Source: a virus. Taken from it: a stretch of DNA of 36,665 nucleotides. A model generated the notes under the pieces. That model had not been told where the DNA came from and did no database searches. It saw nothing but the letters and a program-made list of their open reading frames with translations. The stretch is from positions 1-36,665 of IMG/VR virus record IMGVR_UViG_3300013233_000184; one strand, 5' to 3'. The position numbers and the translations under genes are program-made. Below are positions 7,337 through 15,107 of the stretch, in pieces (position 1 is the first letter of the stretch; every line of letters starts with the position of its first letter).

Positions 7337-7522
7337 TTATGCTCCCTCAACAGAATTAGAAATATCTTTAAATGATTGTTTCATCTGACTTGTGTTGTCC
7401 AATGTATTCACGTAGTCTCTGATGGTTGGATGTTCAGATAGTTTTTGTCCTAATAAACTCTTAACTGATGTGGAAAATTCAGTAAAATGTTTACCGGTTG
7501 CTTGTTTCATAATGTGTTCCAA
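7337..7522 (-). CDS. Small prohead core protein (positional match to gp67/gp68)
   Basis: 61 aa with a TTG start, chosen because AAGGAG lies seven bases upstream. The ATG at 7510 is 19 bases from that site and would give 57 aa. The product is helical (FSTSVKSLLGQKLSEHP) with no motif I recognise. In T4 the genes 67 and 68 for small prohead core proteins sit just before 21, so a core role is plausible from position alone. Only a few bases separate it from the genes on both sides. Confidence 0.6.
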   Translation of the reverse strand: MEHIMKQATGKHFTEFSTSVKSLLGQKLSEHPTIRDYVNTLDNTSQMKQSFKDISNSVEGA

Positions 7523-7525
7523 TGT

Positions 7526-8062
7526 TTATCTCCTTGTTTTTCTAGCCATATTTAACATCTCTTGTGCAGAATATCTCCCATTGGTAAAGGTCTCAGTTTT
7601 CAACCTAGCAACTTCAATTAAACGATCTGGTGGAATCACTACACCGATTTTTGACATCCTTTTATTTATATATAATCGAATGACTGGTGCATAACCCAAG
7701 GATTTCAAGTGAGGACGTAGATCATGATAACTGAATTTCATTGGTTTGTTATTCTTGATGTTCAATTTATTCTGACTTATAATTAATTTAATTAACGTGA
7801 GTCGCATATTCATTGGTAACCAATGGAAATTAAGACCCAACGTATACTTAGTACTTCTTCTCAATATGAGAATCAGTGGTGTTTTATCATAAGTTTGTTT
7901 TTTATCCTTAGCGTCATATGATGTGAATATCAAGTTGCCAGGAATGAAGTCTCTACGAGACATATTCCGTCTAGTAGTCAATAACTTCTTGACTTGAATT
8001 AACGACTCAGAATTAGATAGTTCTTTGAGTATGTTCTTTTTGCGTTGACGTTTGGAAGCCAT
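7526..8062 (-). CDS. Conserved myovirus structural protein of unknown function
   Basis: 178 aa, basic at both ends (MASKRQRKKN...ARKTRR). The core reads GNLIFTSYDAK, YDKTPLILILRR and LGLNFHWLP, a pattern I recall from uncharacterised proteins of other T4-like phages in which a Y-x-PL strand is followed by GLNxHxLP. No enzyme motif is visible. Before the ATG at 8062 there is no ribosome binding site; instead a GC-rich hairpin stands at 8069-8088. Its place in the head-tail block suggests a virion or assembly role (inference). Confidence 0.7.
   Translation of the reverse strand: MASKRQRKKNILKELSNSESLIQVKKLLTTRRNMSRRDFIPGNLIFTSYDAKDKKQTYDKTPLILILRRSTKYTLGLNFHWLPMNMRLTLIKLIISQNKLNIKNNKPMKFSYHDLRPHLKSLGYAPVIRLYINKRMSKIGVVIPPDRLIEVARLKTETFTNGRYSAQEMLNMARKTRR
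7663..7670 (-). promoter_or_regulatory. Possible internal late promoter box
   Basis: TATAAATA on the minus strand inside the 178-aa gene, about 140 bp ahead of the small core gene and the protease gene. It could add late transcription of those genes, but AT-rich coding sequence can give this octamer by chance. Confidence 0.3.
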
Positions 8063-8068
8063 AATTAT

Positions 8069-8088
8069 GGGAGACCCGTGGGTCCCCC
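8069..8088 (-). other. GC-rich hairpin between tail-tube gene and 178-aa gene
   Basis: GGGGGACC and GGTCTCCC pair over 8 bp with one G-U pair and a 4-nt loop, in the 33-bp gap between the stop at 8096 and the start at 8062. No T run follows, so it is not a classical terminator. It may mark RNA processing, protect the 3' end of the tube mRNA, or dampen downstream translation. Confidence 0.55.
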
Positions 8089-8095
8089 AATCCTA

Positions 8096-8677
8096 TTATA
8101 GTGCGATCGGATTCAACGTTGGTTGACCGGCCGCACCAGGTGTATTGAATTCTCCACCGCCCACTACCCAATCAGAGAAACTAAAAGTTACTTCAAATTC
8201 TTGTAGTGAGTCGACTGATTCAGCATCAACAGCTAATTCAGATACTTCTTGAACGAATACATTATGGAATGTATATTTAGCTGTTGGCATACCAGCAGAA
8301 TCCAATTGTTCAACTGATAATTCACCCATCACTGATGTTGGATCACCAGAATGTTGATTGTTTTGGAAATGGTCAGCCGCCATAGCCCAAGCGATCATAT
8401 CACGTCTTAGTCCATGATCTTCAGTATTGTAGAATGTCAGTGACCACGAATTAGTGTATGTTGTGTCGCCTGGCAATACCAACTTTCTGCCTTGATTGAA
8501 TACTTCGATTTGACCAATCGACATAGACGGAAATGCTGACGCTTTACATAACGCTTCAGCAGTCTGAAGATTAGATCCTGTTGTAATTGCCGCTGGAACC
8601 GCAAAGTTTACACGGTATTTACTTACCCGTGCTCCTGCTCCCAACGCATTTTTTAATTCAGCTATCTTATTAGCCAT
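8096..8677 (-). CDS. 19: Tail tube protein (gp19 family)
   Basis: 193 aa, close to T4 gp19 (163 aa). It has the family features: an N-terminal helix (IAELKNALGAGA), then SKYRVNFAVP, CKASAFPSMSIG, GRKLVLPGDTTYTNSWSLTFYNTEDHGLRRDMIAW, and the late TAKYTFHNVFVQEVSELAVD followed by EFEVTFSFSDWVV. The compact size and best fit to the canonical pattern make this the likely main tube subunit among the paralogues here. AGGAGA lies before the ATG. It is third in a minus-strand set that starts at the divergent late promoter at 10226. Confidence 0.85.
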   Translation of the reverse strand: MANKIAELKNALGAGARVSKYRVNFAVPAAITTGSNLQTAEALCKASAFPSMSIGQIEVFNQGRKLVLPGDTTYTNSWSLTFYNTEDHGLRRDMIAWAMAADHFQNNQHSGDPTSVMGELSVEQLDSAGMPTAKYTFHNVFVQEVSELAVDAESVDSLQEFEVTFSFSDWVVGGGEFNTPGAAGQPTLNPIAL

Positions 8678-8689
8678 TGTAATGTCTCC

Positions 8690-9454
8690 TTATTTTACTA
8701 GTGTTTCGATTCCTACGATAATATCTTGTCCTGTTTGTCCTATCAACGAATTAACGAGTTGTCTTCCCATACTTATACCTTCTAGTGGTAAAAACTCACT
8801 ATAAGTGAAAGTAATGTCGTAAGATGTTAGTGAATCGTTCTCAGCATCGTCATACGACACAGTTCCTATTTGAGTGGGGAATGCGTTTTGTAGTCTATAT
8901 CCGTATACCTTGTGTTCAGTACCGGATAATTGCCATATGTTTATATCTGTTTGATACTTCGCAACAGGAACTCTACCGCCAGCATCCATCACACCAAGAA
9001 AAAAGTTACCAACAGCATTATACATACTTTGTCTGCTTTTTGTAATATTCTTGAGTTTATTCGCTGCACTCACGCCAGATTTAATATTTGACAACATCGA
9101 AGATATACCAGTTTCGTATGACCCACCGCTAAATAACCCCATGTTCTTGGGTTTAGAGTCATCCACTAATCGCAACCATTCATCCATTTTCCTTCGTATT
9201 GACATATTAGAATCATCAACAACAGATACAACAAAAGTTCCACCGTAATCAGTTTCACCTCTGACATTGTATGTCCTACCTTTATGTGCCATTGTAGTCG
9301 TTTTAATGGTTCGTTCAGGAAACCCAGCAGTTCTAGCTAACGCATTTATTTGAGCACCATCCAACCCAGGGATAGGCAATTCCAATAAATATTTATTTTT
9401 ACGAAGTCCTAATCCAGGACCTAATTGTTTCTTGAGGTCATTAATGGTATTCAT
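8690..9454 (-). CDS. Tail-tube-fold protein with internal insertion
   Basis: 254 aa. Beginning and end match the tube fold: KNKYLLELPIPGL, ARTAGFPERTI, GRTYNVRGETDYGGTFVVSVVDDSNMSIRRKMDEW, then YGYRLQNAFPTQIGTVSYDDAENDS and SYDITFTYSEF. Between them about 65 extra residues (NMGLFSGGSY to GVMDAGG) are inserted, rich in Ser, Lys and Asn. It could be a specialised ring at the tube end, like the tube-fold baseplate proteins gp54 or gp48 of T4 (inference). The ATG overlaps the TGA of the preceding gene (ATGA), so translation is probably coupled. Confidence 0.75.
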   Translation of the reverse strand: MNTINDLKKQLGPGLGLRKNKYLLELPIPGLDGAQINALARTAGFPERTIKTTTMAHKGRTYNVRGETDYGGTFVVSVVDDSNMSIRRKMDEWLRLVDDSKPKNMGLFSGGSYETGISSMLSNIKSGVSAANKLKNITKSRQSMYNAVGNFFLGVMDAGGRVPVAKYQTDINIWQLSGTEHKVYGYRLQNAFPTQIGTVSYDDAENDSLTSYDITFTYSEFLPLEGISMGRQLVNSLIGQTGQDIIVGIETLVK

Positions 9455-10212
9455 TTAAACGCTCCAGTTTCGCCATATCCACCGCCAGAAGTTTGATGAG
9501 TCGCTTTTGATGTTTGTGGTTTGGTGAAATTAAACGTAGGAGTGTATTGTTGTTTCGTTTGTCCGGTTAGTGTATTCAACGCATTACCGATTGCATCGGT
9601 AGCGTATTTATTCATCATTCCTAATGCGTTATCAACAAAGTTACCATCTGGTGAAGCCTTGACTTCTAATGTGTAGTGACTATAAGCAAACGAAACAGCG
9701 AACTCACTTATTGCTCCTGTGTTATTGGCGTCCGTTGCTACACTAGACACGGATATAGGAAACGCATTGTGAATAGTGTATTTAGCTGTAGCTCTTGTAT
9801 CGTTGAAGTCTAATTGAGTTATGATCATATCTTTGACGTAACTTTTTTGTAGTTTCGCTGTTTCTATGTCTTTGTTCGATGTAGTATCGAAATAATTGTT
9901 CGTACCATCTAACGACTCAATCCAATTTTCGAAGGTGTTCTTTAGATAATGATCTTCAGTTAAGTAGAATGTACAATCCCAAACTTGTGTATACTTCGTT
10001 TGTCCTCTGATGGGGATAATTCTACCTCTATATTTGAAGTCGATCTTACTGTGTGTTTTGCCTGGAAATGATGAAGTTTTGCATGTCGCTGATACTGCGG
10101 CTGTGTCTAATCCTAACGATGAATCAGAAAAATGGATTACCGCTTCGTATTTAGTTGGCCTCGCTCCATCACCAATCGTTTGTTCTAAAATGTTTTGAAT
10201 TGCTGATGACAT
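9451..10212 (-). CDS. Tail-tube-fold protein with C-terminal extension
   Basis: 253 aa from the ATG at 10212, with AGGAG seven bases upstream. A GTG at 10218 is too close to that site. The tube-fold landmarks are present: CKTSSFPGKT, GRIIPIRGQTKYTQVWDCTFYLTEDHYLKNTFENW, ATAKYTIHNAFPISVSSVATD and EFAVSFAYSHY. About 75 C-terminal residues rich in Thr, Gln and Gly follow (QTSGGGYGETGAFK). It is the first gene of the minus-strand tail-tube/head operon, 17 bp from its late box. A tube terminus or baseplate-tube adaptor role is plausible. Confidence 0.75.
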   Translation of the reverse strand: MSSAIQNILEQTIGDGARPTKYEAVIHFSDSSLGLDTAAVSATCKTSSFPGKTHSKIDFKYRGRIIPIRGQTKYTQVWDCTFYLTEDHYLKNTFENWIESLDGTNNYFDTTSNKDIETAKLQKSYVKDMIITQLDFNDTRATAKYTIHNAFPISVSSVATDANNTGAISEFAVSFAYSHYTLEVKASPDGNFVDNALGMMNKYATDAIGNALNTLTGQTKQQYTPTFNFTKPQTSKATHQTSGGGYGETGAFK

Positions 10213-10225
10213 GAACACACTCCTA

Positions 10226-10245
10226 ACGTTATTTATAAATAACGT
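10226..10245. promoter_or_regulatory. Palindrome with two overlapping divergent late promoters
   Basis: ACGTTATTTATAAATAACGT is a perfect 20-bp palindrome. It contains TATAAATA on the plus strand (10234-10241, 22 bp before the ATG at 10264) and TATAAATA on the minus strand (10230-10237, 17 bp before the ATG at 10212); the two boxes share four bases. It is the only intergenic space between the leftward head/tube block and the rightward baseplate block. Confidence 0.85.
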
Positions 10246-10263
10246 GTGATAGGAGAAGATATA

Positions 10264-10794
10264 ATGAATTTTTCGGACGCAGTATCCAAAGCATACACAA
10301 CTAAATGGTCATATATAAACTCATTTGTTGTGGATTTTGTACCAGGTGGATCGGTTTTATTAAAGAACGCTAAATGGAACCCAGAAGAACTTCGTTCCAT
10401 GGGATTATTCGTCAAATCATTCACGACACCTCAGTATTCTACTTCTCCAATTGAATCATACGTTGCAGATCAATGGCAAATACAAAATGGTAGATATGAA
10501 CTATTTAAATATACAATTGGGTTCAAGGATCACGACGGTCATTATTTATATAGAAAGTTTTTACAATCTCTGACACTACACAAGAAAGCATATCTGGCTG
10601 AATGTCATTGGAATATAACGATATCAAAGGCTCCTGAATACGTTGGTGACCCACAAGTTAAAATTATTGAGTTCCCCATGTCTATGATTGAAAGTGTTAG
10701 TCAAATGCAGTTCAGTAATGAAACAGAAGGACAAATAGCCGAATTCAATGTGAGTTTTAAATGTACATCACCAATCATAAATGTGAATTACTAA
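10264..10794 (+). CDS. Tail-tube-fold or baseplate protein
   Basis: 176 aa from the ATG at 10264, with AGGAGA seven bases upstream; a GTG at 10246 precedes that site and can be set aside. The order of elements resembles the tube fold: INSFVVDFVPG, GLFVKSFTTPQYS, FKYTIGFKDHDGHYLYRKFLQ, and near the end IEFPMSMIESVSQMQFSNETEGQIAEFNVSFKC. It is the fourth such protein in a row, the only one facing the baseplate block, so it may be the tube-fold protein nearest the baseplate (gp54-like). No closer assignment is supported. Confidence 0.65.
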   Translation: MNFSDAVSKAYTTKWSYINSFVVDFVPGGSVLLKNAKWNPEELRSMGLFVKSFTTPQYSTSPIESYVADQWQIQNGRYELFKYTIGFKDHDGHYLYRKFLQSLTLHKKAYLAECHWNITISKAPEYVGDPQVKIIEFPMSMIESVSQMQFSNETEGQIAEFNVSFKCTSPIINVNY

Positions 10795-10804
10795 AGGATA
10801 AAAT

Positions 10805-11479
10805 ATGTATAATGTAACATTCAACCTAAAAAACAAAAAAGTGGATTGCAGAAAATGGAGAGTTAAGGATAAGAATAAGTTTGTACTAGCGACCAATACT
10901 GGTAACTCCAAGGATGTGAGAGATGCGTTGGTGTATGATTGCATGAAAACACCAACTACATTATCTAATGAGGAATACAAGTTTGTATTTATGCAATTAC
11001 GGGACGCATCAATTAAACAACGAATATCCTATCAATTTGATTGTGAATATTGTAATAATGAATTTATCACGGATGTCAACCTATCAGATGTCATAACCAA
11101 ACAATATAATCAAAATAATGTAGTCAAATCATCAACTTATGAGTTCGTGATGGGTGACATTTGTAATCGTCAGTTTTATGATGAACATATGGTTGGATCT
11201 GATGATGAGAAATTCATTGTTGACTTTATTCTTCACATCAAAACGTGTAATAATGACACCACCAAAACATTCGATCAGATTTTGGATATTATTAATGAAT
11301 TAGAAGTAGATGAGTTTGAAGAAATCGTCAAAGGTTGGAACGACATTCGATTCCAAACCAACATAATATCAGACATTGAATGTCCGAAATGTAAGAAGTC
11401 CACAACATTTGAATTCGACGAGTTGCCAGGATTCTTTCCTGATTCATGGGGAATTAAGTATGTTAAAGATACCATATGA
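10805..11479 (+). CDS. Baseplate hub assembly protein (gp26/gp51 type)
   Basis: 224 aa. It has two Cys pairs (CEYC near 80, CPKC near 198) set like a zinc-binding site, and the acidic helical segment DIINELEVDEFEEIVKGWNDIRF. The next gene has the same arrangement, so the two are paralogues. T4 has a related pair, gp26 (208 aa) and gp51 (249 aa), needed to build the baseplate hub, and the position ahead of hub genes agrees. AAGGA precedes the ATG. The end overlaps the next gene by 20 bp. Confidence 0.6.
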   Translation: MYNVTFNLKNKKVDCRKWRVKDKNKFVLATNTGNSKDVRDALVYDCMKTPTTLSNEEYKFVFMQLRDASIKQRISYQFDCEYCNNEFITDVNLSDVITKQYNQNNVVKSSTYEFVMGDICNRQFYDEHMVGSDDEKFIVDFILHIKTCNNDTTKTFDQILDIINELEVDEFEEIVKGWNDIRFQTNIISDIECPKCKKSTTFEFDELPGFFPDSWGIKYVKDTI

Positions 11480-12152
11480 ATACGGCACTAGGAAGTTTCT
11501 TCTAGCTCCGTATAACACTGAACAGGAAAAGAATCTCCTACTTTTGGACACTATTGACACATCAGATCTAGGTGTAGCTCTGATGACTGCTGGTGTAGAA
11601 TCATCGATAGTAGATATATTGACACGTGATGAGAAATTCGCAATGTTGTATAAACTAAGGGAGTTGTCAAATGGAACGGACATTAACACAGAAATAACTT
11701 GTGCTGATTGTAATAAAAAGACATCCGGTGTTGTATCAATAGAACACGTAATTACTAAAAAATACCCCACCAATCCATTGATTGTTGACGCTCATAAACA
11801 ACTAACAACTGAAAACATGGACGACTTTTTGAGGGGTGATATTGATGAGATGGAGTTTGATGAATATGACCAAGTAACCAAGGAGGTAGCTGATTCAGTA
11901 ACATCCTTCAATTTCTCAGCTCCTTTGATGTGTGAGCATTGTAATGTTCTAAATTATGTCGTTTTGAATGATGAGAAGTTTTGTATAAGTGTGATGAGTG
12001 AAACCACATTATCCGATATATATCAGGCGTATAATGACATGGTTTTCTTTGGTCATTACACTAAACACGACATTGATAGTTTATTTCCTTTTGAAAGAGT
12101 TATTCTCATAAGTATGTTGAATAAAACCAAAGAGGACTTGAACAATGGATGA
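11460..12152 (+). CDS. Baseplate hub assembly protein (gp51/gp26 type), second paralogue
   Basis: 230 aa from the ATG at 11460, with GGGGA seven bases upstream. The open frame extends further 5' but that part overlaps the previous gene and lacks a start signal. MLKIPYEYGTRKFLLAPYNTEQEK is followed by CADC and CEHC pairs, and by the acidic stretch MDDFLRGDIDEMEFDEYDQV. Like its neighbour it fits the gp26/gp51 family; which is which cannot be decided here. The last codons overlap the start of the next gene by 8 bp. Confidence 0.6.
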   Translation: MLKIPYEYGTRKFLLAPYNTEQEKNLLLLDTIDTSDLGVALMTAGVESSIVDILTRDEKFAMLYKLRELSNGTDINTEITCADCNKKTSGVVSIEHVITKKYPTNPLIVDAHKQLTTENMDDFLRGDIDEMEFDEYDQVTKEVADSVTSFNFSAPLMCEHCNVLNYVVLNDEKFCISVMSETTLSDIYQAYNDMVFFGHYTKHDIDSLFPFERVILISMLNKTKEDLNNG

Positions 12153-14073
12153 TCACTTCGACAAACGATACGACAAAGACACTGTAACCCAAGACAAATT
12201 AGAAGCCACCGACAAACGATTAGTAGATTATATGTCTTCTGTTGGTGAAGTCGACGCGTCCACAGAAATAACAAGATTGATTGATAATCAGAAGGTGTCT
12301 TCTGATGACGACAAAAAGAAATCAGAGGACGTCAAACTCCTCAAAGTAAATAAAAGAATTCTTGCTGTATTAGAACGAATACAACGTGATATGATTGACG
12401 AACAAGACACGTCAATCAAACAAATATCCAAAGTAAAATCAGATTCTCCAAATAAGATTGTCACACCAGGAGAAAAAAAAGAAGATGATGAAGGATTCGA
12501 TTTTGGTGGATTATTACATCTCCCCAAGTTTCCAAGATTAGGTAGGCGAAGAGGAGTCAAACCTTCTAAAAGACCAAAGGAAGTCAAGAAAGAAAAACCT
12601 TCTAAAAGACCAAAGGAAGTCAAGAAAGAAAAACCACATAAGATACCCAAGAAACCTAAACCTGTTGGTAGTTCAAAAGCGTTGAAACTTTTGAAATTCG
12701 CTAAATTTGCTGGTCCGATCGGATTAGCTGTTGGTGTTGGTTTGGCCATGTATGACGGTATCAGTGGATATAACGACGCTGCAAATATATTAGGAATTCC
12801 CCCAGAAGACGTAACTGTTGGGGACAAGATGTCATCAGCAGCAGGAAGTATTGTGTCAGGGTTGACGTTCGGAATTGTAGATACATCAGTAGCAGCTAAG
12901 TCGGTTAACAACTTATTTGGTGGTGGAGAAGTAGCTGAAAAATACTCAAAAATGGGAGTAATTGAACACCACGGATTCGGTATGAATTCAGACATACTCG
13001 ATTGGAGTAAGATAGCCAGTCTTCCTGTTAAGGACATCCAAGAAATCATTGACATAGATGATTGGTCTGATGATGATTTAGATCGATTGAGTCGTTTACG
13101 TGTCGGTGTTGAAACAGGAGACGCAGTCAAAAAGGCAGTTAACACGGAAATAACTAAGAAAAATTCACCACTACAAGGTATTGATTACACTAAAACCGGC
13201 GACATGCCCACCAATTCAAATCAATTGTCACCAGACTTAATATCTCATGGTTTCGGTGAAGACAGTAAAGTTATTGATAATAAGGGTAATAGAGTAGTTA
13301 CTGATCGTGAAGATAATAAAGTAGTTAATGACAATAAAGTAGTTAATGACAATAAAGTAGTTAATGACAATAAAGTAGTTAATGACAATAAAGTAGTTAA
13401 TGACAATAAAGTAGTTAATGACAATAAAGTAGTTAATGACAATAAAGTAGTTAATGACAATAAAGTAGTTAATGATAATAATGACCTATCACCCAATCGT
13501 GTAAATGGATCGGTTATACCGACTAATGTATCGGTTGTTGGTGATATTCCCACATCTAACAGTGGAACTGATCAGAACGTCTCCACTACTCAACGTTCGA
13601 CTTCCACTAATAACTACAACAACAATACTGTAACAAACAACATTACCACCAATAAAATCACAAACAACGATAATAAGTCTGATTCACATATCCATAATAA
13701 CACGACAATCACCAACGACTCTGATTACGAACGCCCTACATCCCAACCGAACACATCACACACGAAAGTTCCAACTCGTTATACACCAATGAATTCACCA
13801 ACCCGTGTGATTCCAGACAAATATGTTGTAAAAACATCATCATTAAGTTCGTCAGATCAAACAACACCTCCTACTGTGATGGGATATGTGGATAAACAAA
13901 AAAATGTCAAGTCCAACTCAAGTATAAGTAAAAGTTTAGTGGACTCAACAATAAGACAAAATGTGGACAAAACACCGCCCAAACAGACTTCTGACGGTTC
14001 AGTTGTCATCAACACAAATATAAATAAAAAGGACAACACCACCATTGAACGACCGTTGATGTTGTTCCCATAA
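12145..14073 (+). CDS. Large hub or tape-measure-like protein (positional match to gp29)
   Basis: 642 aa. Acidic and coiled at the start; basic Pro-Lys repeats at about 140-175 (PSKRPKEVKKEK twice); then a hydrophobic, Gly-rich segment around 182-215 (FAGPIGLAVGVGLAMYDGI, then YNDAANILG) of a kind seen in tape-measure and tail-internal proteins. A low-complexity half follows with nine NKVVND repeats and Asn/Thr-rich stretches. T4 gp29 (590 aa, hub and tape measure) sits between the gp26/51/27/28 genes and gp48, and this gene holds the same place before a gp48-like gene. I infer a tape-measure or hub role from position and segment type. No direct motif match was made. Confidence 0.5.
   Translation: MDDHFDKRYDKDTVTQDKLEATDKRLVDYMSSVGEVDASTEITRLIDNQKVSSDDDKKKSEDVKLLKVNKRILAVLERIQRDMIDEQDTSIKQISKVKSDSPNKIVTPGEKKEDDEGFDFGGLLHLPKFPRLGRRRGVKPSKRPKEVKKEKPSKRPKEVKKEKPHKIPKKPKPVGSSKALKLLKFAKFAGPIGLAVGVGLAMYDGISGYNDAANILGIPPEDVTVGDKMSSAAGSIVSGLTFGIVDTSVAAKSVNNLFGGGEVAEKYSKMGVIEHHGFGMNSDILDWSKIASLPVKDIQEIIDIDDWSDDDLDRLSRLRVGVETGDAVKKAVNTEITKKNSPLQGIDYTKTGDMPTNSNQLSPDLISHGFGEDSKVIDNKGNRVVTDREDNKVVNDNKVVNDNKVVNDNKVVNDNKVVNDNKVVNDNKVVNDNKVVNDNKVVNDNNDLSPNRVNGSVIPTNVSVVGDIPTSNSGTDQNVSTTQRSTSTNNYNNNTVTNNITTNKITNNDNKSDSHIHNNTTITNDSDYERPTSQPNTSHTKVPTRYTPMNSPTRVIPDKYVVKTSSLSSSDQTTPPTVMGYVDKQKNVKSNSSISKSLVDSTIRQNVDKTPPKQTSDGSVVINTNINKKDNTTIERPLMLFP
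12562..12633 (+). repeat. 36-bp coding direct repeat, 2 copies
   Basis: Units at 12562-12597 and 12598-12633 encode PSKRPKEVKKEK twice in the 642-aa hub or tape-measure-like protein. The copies are identical in DNA, which points to a recent duplication of a positively charged linker. Confidence 0.85.
13315..13476 (+). repeat. 18-bp coding tandem repeat, 9 copies
   Basis: AATAAAGTAGTTAATGAC is repeated nine times with almost no change, encoding NKVVND. Degenerate relatives lie just upstream (NKGNRVVTD). Copy number is likely to vary between isolates through slippage, changing the length of the disordered part of the protein in steps of six residues. Confidence 0.95.
14019..14026 (+). promoter_or_regulatory. 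Possible late promoter inside the end of the 642-aa gene
   Basis: TATAAATA on the coding strand, 55 bp ahead of the start codon of the gp48-like gene at 14082. The distance is greater than for the intergenic boxes, and the octamer lies in coding DNA, so it may be chance. Confidence 0.35.
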
Positions 14074-14081
14074 GGTAATAA

Positions 14082-15107
14082 ATGACTACTTCAGGAACCA
14101 AAACACTTTCACAGAGCGATTATCCAGCTAAATATTATTATCCGGAGGATATAATACATTCAGACAACGATCATCGTAGAATGGTCCTAAAGGTTAAATA
14201 CATATCCACATCAAAAGGGTCACAAGAACTAATATCGGCAGCTGGGTCGACGGTCACAGCGGGAGTGTCTGCAGCTGGTGCAGCCATATCAACAGGAATA
14301 TCTGCTACTGCGAGTTTAGCGTCAGTTGGAGCTGCGAGTTTTTCGTCTCCTACATCTGCTGCGGATGCTGCGTCTCTACCAGGAGGAGCGTCACAATTTA
14401 ACGCACATTCACTGAAATCAGTTGGTAACGCAGCTGGGTCAGCTATGAACACGTTAGCTCACGATGTAACTACTATGGCCCAGACTAAACGTCAGACTGT
14501 AAAGGGTAGTAAGGATATGAATATTGCGTCCATTGCATTACCACTTCCTAATCAATTTTCTGATTCTCAACAACACTCATGGAGTCAAGAACAAGGTGTA
14601 GTCGGTAACTTCGGATCCAAATTGACTGGCACATCTGTGTTAGGAGTATCCATGGATAAGATATTAGGAGAAACATCACGTTTAACTGGTACAAGGAAAC
14701 CATTATTTGACCCATCGTATTACCAAAACTACACTGGTAGTGCTCCAAGGACATTCACAGCTAAATGGGAGTTTGTCCCTCAATCTGGTGATGATACAAA
14801 TAGAATCGTTCAAATAATCATGAAATTAAAACAATACACATCCCCAACTAGGATGGTTAAGGGAGTAGCTATATTGGCTCCTTATTACTTCGAAATACTA
14901 TTTAGTAATAAATATATTACAGCAATGATTGGTATTGGTCGAGTTGTGTGTGAAAATATAGAAGTAGATTATGGTGATGGTCAGATGCAAACATATAGTG
15001 ATGGCATGCCAAAGAAAATATCGTTGACTCTTACACTCAAGGAAGTAGATATGGCTGTATCTCAAGATTATGGTGTAATACCAAGCGGACCACCAGGAGC
15101 TAGTTAA
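14082..15107 (+). CDS. 48: Baseplate tail-tube cap protein (gp48 family)
   Basis: 341 aa (T4 gp48 is 364 aa). An N-terminal part with YPEDI and MVLKVKYIS is followed by an Ala/Ser-rich segment (about 50-105), then MNIASIALPLPNQFSDSQQHSWSQEQG, where the LPxPNxxxDSQxHxW pattern is typical of gp48. The C-terminal half carries the tube fold: RTFTAKWEFVPQSGDD, IMKLKQYTSPT, GVAILAPYYFEILFSN and ISLTLTLKEVDM. It would start the tube at the baseplate. AAGG precedes the ATG, and the stop overlaps the next ATG by one base. Confidence 0.75.
   Translation: MTTSGTKTLSQSDYPAKYYYPEDIIHSDNDHRRMVLKVKYISTSKGSQELISAAGSTVTAGVSAAGAAISTGISATASLASVGAASFSSPTSAADAASLPGGASQFNAHSLKSVGNAAGSAMNTLAHDVTTMAQTKRQTVKGSKDMNIASIALPLPNQFSDSQQHSWSQEQGVVGNFGSKLTGTSVLGVSMDKILGETSRLTGTRKPLFDPSYYQNYTGSAPRTFTAKWEFVPQSGDDTNRIVQIIMKLKQYTSPTRMVKGVAILAPYYFEILFSNKYITAMIGIGRVVCENIEVDYGDGQMQTYSDGMPKKISLTLTLKEVDMAVSQDYGVIPSGPPGAS

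Noticed and set aside
10543-10550. TATAAATA on the minus strand inside the tube-like gene
   Set aside because: It lies within a plus-strand gene and is not close to a minus-strand start codon. Expected by chance in AT-rich DNA.
12288-13145. Long minus-strand frame opposite the 642-aa gene
   Set aside because: No start signals and Ser/Leu-rich low-complexity sequence; it is the antisense of a Lys/Asp-rich coding region in a dense plus-strand operon.
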